Below are positions 35,067-44,059 of a DNA stretch of 64,000 nucleotides, in pieces. Numbering within the stretch: position 1 is the first letter of the stretch; each line of letters opens with the position of its first letter. Made by a program: the position numbers and the translations under genes. Source of the stretch: Harmothoe impar (Eukaryota > Annelida > Polychaeta > Phyllodocida > Polynoidae); assembly GCA_947462335.1 (NCBI GenBank), contig OX381710.1:29233772-29297771 (forward strand). The letters run 5' to 3'. The notes beneath the pieces are model-generated. The model was not told the DNA's origin and made no database searches. It saw only the letters and a list, made by a program, of their open reading frames with translations.

Positions 35067-36656
35067 ATGAGCAAAAGACAACAGCTAGCGGCGTTCAAGA
35101 ACAAGAAGACTACGCGGAACAGCGTTCGTTTAGCGTCAGTGCCTGCTCTTGCTACTGAACATGAGACTACCGCCGCAGCCGGTTGGTCTTATCACCCTCC
35201 TGCTGTAGCGAGCGCTCGCGGCAGTAGTAGTAGTAGTAGTAGTAGCAGTAGCACTAGTAGTAGCAGTAGTAGTAGTAGTAGTGGTAGTAGTACTAGTAGT
35301 ACTACTGGTAGCAGTCGTCGTGCTAGCGACGTTGTTACACTCGCGACGGTACACGTTGCTGCTAAGCGCGCTGCCGCTGCTACCGCCGTCCCGCCTGCCG
35401 CTGCTGCTGCTGCTGCTGCTGCTGCTGCGCCTGCTACTGCTGCGCCTGCTACGGCTGCGCCTGCTGAGGCTGCTGCTGCGCCTGCTACTGTTGCGTCTGC
35501 TGCGGCTGCGCCTGCTGCGGCTGCTTCTGCTGCACCTGCTGCTACTGCTACTACTACTGACGACAACGCTCCTGGCACAGCGCAGTACTGGCAACCGGGT
35601 TTTTACCTCCCCACTACTGTTGATGACTTTGATGACCTGCCGCACGTTGCACAGCCCCTCTCCTCCACCACTACATCGACGGACGCCCTCGACGCCGCTC
35701 GCGCTGAGAGTTACAGCTATTCGGACACTCAGCCCCTGAACCGAGAAGAAGAGGAGGAGGAGGAGCAGCGACAGGGTGAGACAGAGAACGACGCTGACGA
35801 CGAGGCGTACGAAGAACCCGAAGGGCAAGGGGTGAGCGGTACGTTTTTCGGCTTCCCTCTTCGACCTTTCGACCTCACTTCCTCCACTGCTAGCGCCCCC
35901 CCGTCCGGTCCGTGGCGACTGCCCTCACCGCCACCTTACGAGGGCGGCGGCGGCGCTTCATCTTCTACCGCTACACACAGCACGGACGGCGTGTGGCTGC
36001 GCTGTTCCAACAACGAGACCTCCGATACCACCAGCGCTGACGCTGCTCCTGCTATCGGTTCTGCTGCTGATTCAGCTCACGCTGATGGTGTTACTCATCC
36101 TGCGGGTGTGAAACGTTCTAAGGTGAGTTCCAGAACAACAAGGCCCACTAAGAAGAGAAAAATACAAGAAAAAGAAGGAGATGGACGAGAAGAAGCAGAG
36201 AAAACACTCGGGTTAGAGTTCTGCTTAGACGGAGCTTTGACGCTGGAGATCTGGGAGGACGTGGCTAGACTGTCTAGGAGGCCGCGCTACACAAAAGACG
36301 GCCAGGTGAAAGAGGCGTCTCTGACCAGAAGCAAGCGAGTGCACTTCACGGCCGACGCGCTGCGCGAGCTCATAGCACGCATCGCCGATATCCGCGCAGT
36401 GGTGCGCATACGCGACACAGCGGCCGCGCAAGGAAAACCTAATCACACCCCCTGGTTCGCAGTGCTGGATGAGGCGGGCGAAGTGTACGCAGCTGTGAGC
36501 TACTACAGCGGTAAGAACCTCGTCCACGTGCGCAAGTACGAAGGTCCTGACAAAAAACCCACACAGCAGGGGGTGACGCTGTCCGCCAGAGCGCTCAAAG
36601 AGTTGGATGACAAAACAGAGATCATTCTGAAATATCTCGGCATAGATTCGGAATGA
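35067..36656 (+). CDS. PC4-like (putative ssDNA-binding) protein with long disordered N-terminus, 529 aa
   Basis: The start is the ATG at 35067 (context ACCACCATGA), downstream of a TATA box; the open frame upstream has no ATG. Residues 1-375 are low complexity: Ser runs (about 50-90), Ala/Pro runs (about 115-165), an acidic EEEEEEEQ block (about 227) and a basic nuclear-localisation-like TKKRKIQ (about 362). The C-terminal ~150 residues are ordered. A segment at about 382-445 (LTLEIWEDV... HFTADALRELIARI) is followed by one at about 459-529 (WFAVLDEAGEVYAAVSYYSG, NLVHVRKYE, QGVTLSARALKEL). The second matches the PC4/Sub1 pattern of strands, 'K/R-x-Y-x', a 'K-x-G-V/I-x-L' strand and a final amphipathic helix. 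The first looks like a degenerate repeat of it. An ssDNA-binding role beside a protein-primed polymerase would make sense but is inferred. It lies 199 bp upstream of the polymerase ATG. Confidence 0.75.
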   Translation: MSKRQQLAAFKNKKTTRNSVRLASVPALATEHETTAAAGWSYHPPAVASARGSSSSSSSSSSTSSSSSSSSSGSSTSSTTGSSRRASDVVTLATVHVAAKRAAAATAVPPAAAAAAAAAAAPATAAPATAAPAEAAAAPATVASAAAAPAAAASAAPAATATTTDDNAPGTAQYWQPGFYLPTTVDDFDDLPHVAQPLSSTTTSTDALDAARAESYSYSDTQPLNREEEEEEEQRQGETENDADDEAYEEPEGQGVSGTFFGFPLRPFDLTSSTASAPPSGPWRLPSPPPYEGGGGASSSTATHSTDGVWLRCSNNETSDTTSADAAPAIGSAADSAHADGVTHPAGVKRSKVSSRTTRPTKKRKIQEKEGDGREEAEKTLGLEFCLDGALTLEIWEDVARLSRRPRYTKDGQVKEASLTRSKRVHFTADALRELIARIADIRAVVRIRDTAAAQGKPNHTPWFAVLDEAGEVYAAVSYYSGKNLVHVRKYEGPDKKPTQQGVTLSARALKELDDKTEIILKYLGIDSE

Positions 36657-36662
36657 GAGACG

Positions 36663-36835
36663 CTCAACGCTCACGCGCGCACACACACACACACAGCGTT
36701 TGACGTACGCTGTATGAGACAGACAGACAGACAGACAGACGGATACACAGACAGCAGACAGAAAGATAGTTACATAGACGACAGATTGATAGATGGCTAG
36801 ATAGATAGATAGATAGTTAGACGGCTAAGTAGTTG
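36663..36835. repeat. Microsatellites between PC4-like and PolB genes
   Basis: An (AC)n run, an (ACAG)n run near 36718-36740 and a (GATA)n run near 36797-36815 fill the short intergenic space. No TATA box was recognised for the polymerase gene. Confidence 0.85.
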
Positions 36836-36855
36836 GTAACCGAGTGAAAAAAAAC

Positions 36856-39800
36856 ATGACACAGTACGTATGCGAAAAGTGTTTCAAAATGTTTAAAAGA
36901 GCGTACAACCACGAGAGACACGTAGAAAATTGTAGAGTAGTAGCTAAGTTTTGCCCTCTATGCGGCGAAGGGGATTGCCGAAAGAGCGCTTGTCGACGCG
37001 AATCTCTGGACGGGGTGACCGTCCCTCCGCGCATATGTGCTGTACCGAACGGGGAGGAAACGTTCACGGCGAATTGGCCTGCGATACAAACGGGCGTCAG
37101 GATGCACGGGACTCGCGTGAGTGTAACAAACTTCAGGCTACCAACCGGCGAGTTGAGTGACGCTGTAGATACTATGCGTCGCATTCACTTGACACAAAGA
37201 TTCAGATACAAAGTGGGTTTCTCGGTAGGCTTACTGTTACAACACAGAGAAGACAAGAGCAAACTGCGCTACTTCCACGCCTCCCAGAACAACGCAACTC
37301 TCATACAACCGCTCCCTACTGTAACTAATTCAGAAACTTTGGAAGAGCTCCTCTCAAAGATGCAAAACACCGTCGCTTGCGAGGAGGTACGGAAACTTTG
37401 CGACGCTGACACCAAGTGGCACGTTCTTTTTCCTACCAATTTGAACATCTGCGTTTACATGGGACCGGGGGAATTCCCCATAGGCGGTAGGATCACTCAG
37501 GCCGGTCGAGTTGGAAAGAGAAGCGGCGTGTTAGATTTTCCCAACAAGGACAACCTCTGCATCTTCCGCTGCATTTCCTTTCACTTATACAACACCAGCA
37601 AGCGCGCTTCAGATTTGTTACGTCAGTTCTGTCCCGCTGCCACACCTGAATCCTTTCCGGGTCTGAACATCCGCGACTTACCCGCGTTAGAGAACTTGTT
37701 TGACGTACAAATAGCGGTTTACACCGCGTCGCGTCAAGTGCCGGGGCGGAAGTTGAGAAGACGCGTTACTCTGATCAGACCGCCTTCCAGAACTGTGGCC
37801 GCCCGAGGTAAAGTCAACCTACACCTGACGGCGAAAGGCGGTTTGCACGTCTCTCTCGTCACGGACTTCAACGCGTACGCGGGCATATACGAATGTTGCA
37901 AGTGTAAGGCGGCGTTCACCACCGAGTTCTTGCTGAAGAGACACAGGAACCAGCTTTCCTCTTGCCGACAAGTCAAGTTGCGCTACGTAGGTGGCATCTA
38001 CCAAAATTCGAGAACGATTTTCGAAGCGCTAGCAGACTTCTCCATTTTTCCCCCCGACGGACATTCCGGAATCTACCCTTACAAGATCGCCTTCGATTTC
38101 GAGGCTTTCTTCAGACCGTGCAAAGAACCGTCGACGGAGCACGTGTCCCTGCTGTGGGATCACGTCCCTTTGTCGGCTAGCGTCGCATCCGACTTTCCGG
38201 GGTGGGAGGGGCCCGTCTGCTTCGTCAGAGCGTCCGACGCAGATTCCGACCCCTTGTTGGACCGAGTTTTAAATCACATAAACGAGAACGCCAAAGCGAT
38301 CGGGGAAGCTGTGCTAGAACTTTACCGACCGACGTTAGCGAAGTTAGATGCGGCGATAGGTGAAGCTCTCCTGCTGGAGGAGGCGACGTTCACCACCCCT
38401 TCTCCAGGCGGCTTCGCTGCGGCTCAGACCAGACACCCGTTAGTTCAACTGAAGAAGCGTCTTCTGAGATACATCCGTCAAGCTCCAGTGGTGGGCTTCA
38501 ACTCGGGGCGTTACGACTTGAACCTGATCAAAATACGCCTTCACTCGTTCTTCGCCTCCGGAGACCGAAGAAACCAAGAATTCAGCGTCATAAAGAGAAG
38601 CAATCAATACTTGGCGGTTTACACACAGCACACGGTTTTCTTGGACGTAGTCAACTATTTGGCACCCGGTTACAACTACGCGACCTATTTGCGAGCTTTC
38701 ACCAGGAACGAAGAGAAAGGTCACTTTCCTTACGAATGGATGACGTCTACCAGGAAACTGGCAAACAGAACGCTGCCGCCGAGATCGGCTTTCGACAGCG
38801 AGCTGACGGGCGTCAAAATGTCCGAATCCGACTACGCCGCATGTCAGAAAGTTTGGTCCGACGAGAAGATGCAAACTATGGAAGACTACTTGATCCACTA
38901 CAACAACAAAGACGTGAAACCTTTCATAGAAGCTCTGAAAAATCACGCTAAATTTTTCCAAGATCGCGGCATCGACATGTTGAAAGACGGAGTTTCTCTC
39001 GCCGGTTTGACTTTACGCTTCCTCTTCCAAAACCTAGAAGACGCGTTCACAACGTTTCCCCAGTTCGACGCCGTCCTCCACGCTCTGATCAAAGAGAATC
39101 TAGTCGGCGGTCCTTCCATCATCTTCCATAGATTTCACGAGAAGGGCACCACGCGGATAAGGGAGCACAAGTACGGCGAAGAAGCGAGACCGTGCCAACA
39201 CATCCTAGGACTAGACGCTAACTCACTGTACTTGCGCTGCATGAGCGAAGCGCACTGCACGGGCTATTACGCGGTGAGACGGCCCGAGACCGAGTTCAAG
39301 CCCGAAATCAGGCAAAGAAACTCTCACAGCGCTTTGGAGTGGTTACGCTTCGTAGAGCACGACCGCGACGTGAAACTGCGCCACGCTCTGAACGGCGGCG
39401 AGATGGCGGTAGGCTGTCGGAGAATTCGCGTGGACGGATTTCACGCGGCCTCTAATACGGTTTTCCAGTTTCACGGGTGTTGGTTCCACGCTCACGAGTG
39501 CATACCGTCGCACCGATATCAGTGCGCTTCACTGAGAGAGGAGAGACGCGACAGAACGACCAGAGTAAGCGCTTACTTGAAAGCGTTAGGTTACAAGCTG
39601 GTCGTCGTGTGGGAGTGCGAATGGCGAGAGATGAAGCGTCGAGATGAGCGGGTCAAGGCCTCCCAACAACGCTGGAAGGTTGACGCTTTGAAAGTGTCTC
39701 GAAACGCGATGAGCGAGAGCGACATCCTTTCCGCTGTGAAAGAGGAGAAAATGTTCGGTTTAGTTCAAGTGGACATCACTACGCCGCCTCACCTACGAGA

Positions 39801-40983
39801 GTACTTCGAAGAAATGACCCCCGTTTTCAAGAACGCGACCGTTTCAAAATCGGACATAGGCCCTCACATGTCAGACTTTGCGCAGGAAGAAAAGCTGTTG
39901 AGCACACCTCAGAGATGTCTGATAGGGAGTTACCACGGAAAAAATATTCTCTTGGGAACGCCGCTTCTCAAGTGGTATTTAGAGCACGGTTTGATAGTCA
40001 CCAAAGTGCAGCTGGTGGTAGAATACCTACCTAAACGCTCCTTTGCCGGTTTCGCGGACGAAGTGACGGCGGCGCGAAGACGTGGCGACGTGAACGAGAA
40101 CGAGAAAATTCTGTCAGACTGTTACAAGTTAATGGGAAACGCTACGTACGGTAAAACAATCTGCAACAAAGAAAAACACACGGCGGTGAGATACACTGAC
40201 AGTCGGAAGTTCGAACTATTGGCCAATTCGTGGCGCTTCAAAAAGGCGTCCGAGTTGACTTCCGATCTGTTTGAAGTCGAACTACAACCGAAAACGGTCA
40301 AGAACAACCTCCCTATTCAGATAGGGTTCATGGTATACCAGTACGCGAAGTTGAAAATGTTAGAGTTCACATACGACTTCTTGGATAGATTCGTCGATCG
40401 GCGCGATTATGCCCTTTGTCAAATGGACACCGACAGTCTTTACATGGCTCTCAGCGGTGCCACGTTGGATGACCTAGTGAAACCTCGCCTGAGAGAGACG
40501 TACTTCAGAGAGAAACGAAAGTGGCTTCCGACAGCGGTGTGCGACGAGCACTTAGAGCTTTTCGTGAAGACAAAAACGGAAAGAGTGCGAGAATGGTGTG
40601 CGCCGCCCGGCGGATGTTGTGAGAGACGGTACCTTCACGATCTGAGAACTTCGGGGCTCATGAAAGCGGAGTGGGAAGGTGACGGGATCCTAAGTCTCAA
40701 CCCTAAGACTTACATTTGCTACGATCGAGTCAGCGACACCGGTGAAAGAAAATCCAAAAAATGGAGTGCAAAAGGCGTACAGAAGAAACAAAACCCCCAG
40801 GAACCAGACGCCTTCTTGGATGTTCTTCGCCAACGAAAAACTCTCATTGCTGTAAATAGAAATTTCAAAGTGGTGCGAAACAAAATGGTCACCTACACCA
40901 TAGAGAAAGACGGCGTGCGCTACTTGTATTATAAGCGTCGCGTGCATTCTGACGGTGTGACAACGAGTCCTTTAGAGATATGA
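36856..40983 (+). CDS. Protein-primed family B DNA polymerase (PolB), 1375 aa
   Basis: The first in-frame ATG is at 36856 and the stop TGA at 40981-40983. A C2HC/C2H2 finger lies at residues 6-26. An OTU-like region follows, with D232-N-L-C235 in DNLCIFRC and a candidate His331 (GGLHVSLV), and a second finger lies at about 347-371 (YECCKCKAAF). The 3'-5' exonuclease has ExoI DFE (414-416), ExoII FNSGRYDLN (about 548-556) and ExoIII YNNKD (to about 686). The polymerase has motif A DANSLY (from 787), motif B KLMGNATYG (from 1091) and motif C DTDS (1191-1194), plus the C-terminal KWSAKGVQKK. These motifs and the large A-to-B gap (protein-priming insertions) fit Polinton, adintovirus and bidnavirus polymerases. 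The frame is uninterrupted and every catalytic motif is present. It would replicate linear DNA from a terminal protein; no separate terminal-protein gene is seen. Confidence 0.95.
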   Translation: MTQYVCEKCFKMFKRAYNHERHVENCRVVAKFCPLCGEGDCRKSACRRESLDGVTVPPRICAVPNGEETFTANWPAIQTGVRMHGTRVSVTNFRLPTGELSDAVDTMRRIHLTQRFRYKVGFSVGLLLQHREDKSKLRYFHASQNNATLIQPLPTVTNSETLEELLSKMQNTVACEEVRKLCDADTKWHVLFPTNLNICVYMGPGEFPIGGRITQAGRVGKRSGVLDFPNKDNLCIFRCISFHLYNTSKRASDLLRQFCPAATPESFPGLNIRDLPALENLFDVQIAVYTASRQVPGRKLRRRVTLIRPPSRTVAARGKVNLHLTAKGGLHVSLVTDFNAYAGIYECCKCKAAFTTEFLLKRHRNQLSSCRQVKLRYVGGIYQNSRTIFEALADFSIFPPDGHSGIYPYKIAFDFEAFFRPCKEPSTEHVSLLWDHVPLSASVASDFPGWEGPVCFVRASDADSDPLLDRVLNHINENAKAIGEAVLELYRPTLAKLDAAIGEALLLEEATFTTPSPGGFAAAQTRHPLVQLKKRLLRYIRQAPVVGFNSGRYDLNLIKIRLHSFFASGDRRNQEFSVIKRSNQYLAVYTQHTVFLDVVNYLAPGYNYATYLRAFTRNEEKGHFPYEWMTSTRKLANRTLPPRSAFDSELTGVKMSESDYAACQKVWSDEKMQTMEDYLIHYNNKDVKPFIEALKNHAKFFQDRGIDMLKDGVSLAGLTLRFLFQNLEDAFTTFPQFDAVLHALIKENLVGGPSIIFHRFHEKGTTRIREHKYGEEARPCQHILGLDANSLYLRCMSEAHCTGYYAVRRPETEFKPEIRQRNSHSALEWLRFVEHDRDVKLRHALNGGEMAVGCRRIRVDGFHAASNTVFQFHGCWFHAHECIPSHRYQCASLREERRDRTTRVSAYLKALGYKLVVVWECEWREMKRRDERVKASQQRWKVDALKVSRNAMSESDILSAVKEEKMFGLVQVDITTPPHLREYFEEMTPVFKNATVSKSDIGPHMSDFAQEEKLLSTPQRCLIGSYHGKNILLGTPLLKWYLEHGLIVTKVQLVVEYLPKRSFAGFADEVTAARRRGDVNENEKILSDCYKLMGNATYGKTICNKEKHTAVRYTDSRKFELLANSWRFKKASELTSDLFEVELQPKTVKNNLPIQIGFMVYQYAKLKMLEFTYDFLDRFVDRRDYALCQMDTDSLYMALSGATLDDLVKPRLRETYFREKRKWLPTAVCDEHLELFVKTKTERVREWCAPPGGCCERRYLHDLRTSGLMKAEWEGDGILSLNPKTYICYDRVSDTGERKSKKWSAKGVQKKQNPQEPDAFLDVLRQRKTLIAVNRNFKVVRNKMVTYTIEKDGVRYLYYKRRVHSDGVTTSPLEI

Positions 40984-41314
40984 AAAAAAAAAAAAAAAAA
41001 AAATAAGCGTGTGCATCTTTTCAAAAATAGAGTGTTTATCAAGATTGAAAAAAAAATAAATTAAAAAAAATTAAAAGAAAATATTGTTGTGTTTTTATTA
41101 TCATACGGCTTCTTTTACTAGTAAGTCGCGCAGTCTCTTAAAGCGTCACTCATGTGACGACGTCGCTTCCAGTCACGGGATCCTAAACAAAAAAAAAACT
41201 TCTTCTTCTTCCGGTCACGTGATCAATCAGGTCGCTTCCGGTTGGCCATTAAGTCGTGTGACGTCACTTCCGGTCACGTGACTCATCAGGTCACTTCCGA
41301 TCACGTGATCCTAA
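40984..41314. repeat. 3' end of PolB gene and right subterminal region
   Basis: An A-run at about 40984-41003 follows the PolB stop, then AATAAATTAAAA (near 41056), which may serve as a poly(A) signal. The segment 41075-41314 holds diverged inverted copies of the left subterminal motifs (CTTCCGGTCACGTGA, TGACGTCAC). Confidence 0.7.
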
Positions 41315-41656
41315 ATTAGGTCATATGACGTCACTTCCGGTCCCCTAAGTAGGTCAGTAGGTTACCCAGAATGCACCATCCCCTAAGTAGGTCACTTCCG
41401 GTCACCCAATGGAGGCCTCTGATTGGCTGCAGGGTTACCCAGAATGCACCGCTAATCCCCTAAGTAGGTCACTTCCGGTCACGTGACCCAATGGAGGCCT
41501 CTGATTGGCTAACTAGGTCACGTGACGTCACCACTAATCCCCTAAGTAGGTCACTTCCGGTCACGTGACCAAATGGAGGCCTCTGATTGGCTGCATGTCG
41601 ATTGAGTAATAAACAGTACTTAACTATAGTCCCGTTCCGATACATACTATACTACT
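41315..41656 (-). repeat. Right terminal inverted repeat (342 bp)
   Basis: Reverse complement of 32120-32461 with two mismatches (GGCCTCC for GGCCGCC; GTCATATG for GTCACATG). It ends CATACTATACTACT and is followed by the ATAATG duplication. Confidence 0.95.
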
Positions 41657-41662
41657 ATAATG
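41657..41662. repeat. Right 6-bp target-site duplication ATAATG
   Basis: Identical to 32114-32119. The inferred empty site carries one ATAATG between ...CTGGATT and TCATG.... Confidence 0.92.
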
Positions 41663-42480
41663 TCATGTTTTCTCCAGCAATGTATGGGAGGCTGGACCCC
41701 CACACTCCCCTATATAGAAAATTGACCCAACATCAAAAGAGGATGGCGACGCATCTCCAGTATCTTCGATTCTTGGATTATGCTCGTCACAAAGCGGGAG
41801 ATGGCGGGGGGGGGGGGTGTACATTGAATCTGATAAATCTGATAGGGCGACATTTAAGAAAAAGGTATCTGATGTCCGTGCACACCACACCGCTCACATC
41901 CTTCACCATGCTCCTACGTTGTTTCTTATACTTGGTAATGAGAAATCTTTTTGGAGCAACTTATATAGGAAAGCTATAAAAAAACGCACAATTCATTGTA
42001 TAGATAAACTTTCTTTTTGACGAGATTAATTAGATGATCCGATCCAGTCAGATCAAGCAGAACGACATCCCGTGTATATCTACATATTTTAACTTGGAGT
42101 TACTTGATCTGACTCCGCTAAGCTACTCTATGCATGTTCACAGGTCGTGACAAAGGGGGTGGGGTATCAGTCTTTAAAACCATGAATGGAAAGGTCTTTC
42201 TTAAACTACGAAGCAAAGAAAAACACGTTCGTAGACAAACCACAAGGGGAAAGGATAAAAAGAAAATCTAAAACCAAGCAAAAAAATGGTTTTAGGTTTT
42301 CTTTTTATCTTTCTCCCTTCTAGCTATATGTGTTTGTCGAGAAGCAGATCAAGATTTCACTTAAAATAATATGCAATGTCTGGGCATAAGAAATTTGTTT
42401 TTTTGGCTGTGTAAAGTCACGAGCATTTTGATCCATCGTCACTCCCTGTTGCCACCTGTTAACTTCTGACTGAACTAAAC
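41663..42480. other. Intergenic DNA with a long imperfect hairpin (42231-42339)
   Basis: A ~45-bp stem runs from GTAGACAAACCACAAGGGGA to CTAAAACCA and pairs with TGGTTTTAGGTTTTC...TGTTTGTCG across a ~11-nt A-rich loop. Short open frames near 41587-42020 have no family resemblance that I recognise, and one begins inside the right TIR. No gene is called. Confidence 0.5.
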
Positions 42481-42483
42481 ATG

Positions 42484-43123
42484 CAGTCACTGGGTGCGGC
42501 TACCTACTCTCCAAGCACTACACTCGCTTCTGTACAGTGCACAGCACCCAGGTATTGAGCCAGGCTCTGCTTGGAGAGCGGGGTGGAGCAGACTCACCTG
42601 TGTGACGTCACAGGCGGGGCCAGCTGTGGCGGTTAGCGCCTGGAGGTTGGAGGTAGGAGGGAGTGGGCTCGTCACGCCTGGTGAGTGGGTTCAGTGAGAG
42701 TCAGACTGCTGCATGGGCCGGGTGGTGACTGCTGGCTGTAGCACACTGGAGGAGTAAAGCACAGTGTGAACTAGCATCCTACATACCTGTCTGTGGTACT
42801 CCAGCAGCTGACCACTGGTCATCCTGCCCACCACCAGGCTGCTGCTTCGCCATACATTCACCAGGTACCAGGTGGACTGGACACCCTGGAGGAGGCATCT
42901 AGTGGTCAGTACCACGGCAGTCAGGCCATATAGAACCAGCTGAAGTCCCTGGGTGAATCTCTAGGTGTGTTCTATATATTGGAGTATATATATACCCCAT
43001 ACACTCTGGTTGGTGATATCTCATATTTAAAACGTACAGGAAAAGACAGCCGTTATGGTCCAGTAATTCACAGGACCTGAATAAGACCAAGCGGAACAAG
43101 GTGGACGTTTTAGAGGTGTTGTC
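42484..43123 (+). promoter_or_regulatory. Probable promoter/5' region of the GRXCR1-like gene
   Basis: This GC-richer island has a CRE (TGACGTCA, 42603-42610) beside a GC box (GGCGGGGC, 42613-42620), 500 bp upstream of the ATG at 43124. No TATA box is evident. It is inferred from position and motifs only. Confidence 0.35.
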
Positions 43124-44059
43124 ATGCCTCAACTGCTGAGTGGAGGAGGGGGCAGTCTTAGCGCGTCGGGTCTCGTTCTTGCACAGCCCCCCTACGAGGG
43201 CGGCGCCGGCGGAAGTAGCAGCGGCGGAAGTAGCAGCAGTAGCCGCGCCAGCAGCACCAGCAGCTCCTCTGCCGGCCGTTTCCGGGCCGTGGTGGCCATA
43301 TCGTCCGACGACGACCGCGACCGGATCTTCTACGACGACGAGGAGCAGGTCCAAGACGGCGGCGGTGTTGAGATCAAGACCTACAAGAGGAATTCCTCCT
43401 ACACGCAGTCCCCCTGCTATCAGTTGACTGAGGGGTGTGTGACTCCCGCCCCCGTCGGCACGGAGTCCCACCACTCGGGGGTCAGCCGGCCCCCGCCCAC
43501 CGCCGGCCCCCCGCCGGCCCCGCCCAAGGCGCCGCCCAAACCCCCGGCCAAGCCGCCCACCGGAAGTGGACCCGCCGTCGCCCGGAAGACGCAGCCGCGC
43601 GCGCCCGCGGCTGCAGCGGCGGCCAACGGCGGAGGACCCGCGATGGCGGCGACGGCGGCTTTGGGGATGCCGGAAGCAAGCCGATGGTGTGGGGCGGACG
43701 GCAGTCTGCCCAAGGTGGTAGCCCATGAGAACGGCGCCATTGTGAACGGCTACCTGCTGGTGAACGGCACGGAGCACCCCCTGGACCTGCCCCTGGTGGA
43801 ACAGAACAGCGCCAAGCGCTACCACGTGTCGGAGCTACACGCACAGAACGGTCACCATGAGGACCAGGCGGCCAGGGAGCAGCTCCGCAGCCAGGTGGTG
43901 GTGGAGAGTACGTTTGCCGGATCGCGCGACGTCAAGAACCCCGACACACTGCGCGATCTTAAGATCGTCAGCAACAAGGGCACGATCCGCGGCGTCAAGA
44001 ACCGCGTCCGGGCCGGCATCGCCACCTTCCTGGACGGCCCAGGGCAAGATGTTAACAAG
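43124..44059 (+). CDS. GRXCR1: GRXCR1-like (glutaredoxin domain, cysteine-rich) protein, first coding exon, 312 codons
   Basis: ATG at 43124. The frame stays open to the donor AACAAG|GTATGG at 44059/44060 (phase 0) and then meets intron sequence. The protein is Ser/Gly-rich (about 20-50), acidic (about 60-80) and Pro-rich (about 120-155). It then becomes conserved: LKIVSNKGTIRGVKNRVRAG (about 277-297) matches the 'KGT(V/I)RGVKN(R/K)VRAG' block that precedes the glutaredoxin domain in GRXCR1-family proteins, which organise actin-based stereocilia in vertebrates. The glutaredoxin and CxxC cysteine-rich exons were not found downstream, so the gene is partial and intron 1 probably exceeds the window. 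GC content is far above the flanks. The exact paralogue (GRXCR1 or GRXCR2) is uncertain; the long disordered N-terminus is much longer than in the human protein. Confidence 0.72.

Larger units (their letters stand above)
32120..41656. mobile_element. Complete Polinton/adintovirus-related PolB element (9537 bp)
   Basis: It is bounded by 342-bp TIRs and a 6-bp ATAATG duplication. Three long intact genes: a tandem death-domain protein (33211-33960, minus), a PC4-like protein (35067-36656, plus) and a protein-primed family B DNA polymerase (36856-40983, plus). Known Polintons and adintoviruses are usually 15-20 kb or more and add an rve integrase, FtsK-like ATPase, adenain-type protease and jelly-roll capsid proteins; none of these is visible here. 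The open frames and near-identical TIRs suggest recent insertion. It may be a derivative mobilised in trans, or a distinct capsid-less lineage. Confidence 0.9.

Noticed and set aside
35136..35828. Long frames opposite or overlapping the PC4-like gene (35136-35828, 35192-35578 minus; 35281-35739 plus)
   Set aside because: They are shadows of the Ser/Ala trinucleotide runs; composition is pure low complexity (Arg/Ser, Ala or Leu).
36225..38961. Minus-strand frames opposite the PC4-like and PolB genes (36225-36692, 36825-37184, 38440-38961)
   Set aside because: They are antisense to well-supported domains and show no family features.
32120..41656. Reading the terminal repeats as retroviral LTRs
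   Set aside because: The ends are inverted, not direct, there is no reverse transcriptase or integrase, and the polymerase is a family B DNA polymerase.
41587..42020. Possible small gene at the right edge of the PolB element (frames 41587-41979 and 41817-42020)
   Set aside because: One begins inside the TIR and crosses the insertion boundary. Neither has recognisable domains or a promoter.
42899..43844. Minus-strand frames opposite the GRXCR1-like exon (42899-43825, 43420-43740, 43482-43844)
   Set aside because: They are shadows of a GC-rich exon. The plus strand has the conserved GTIRGVKN block and a proper donor.
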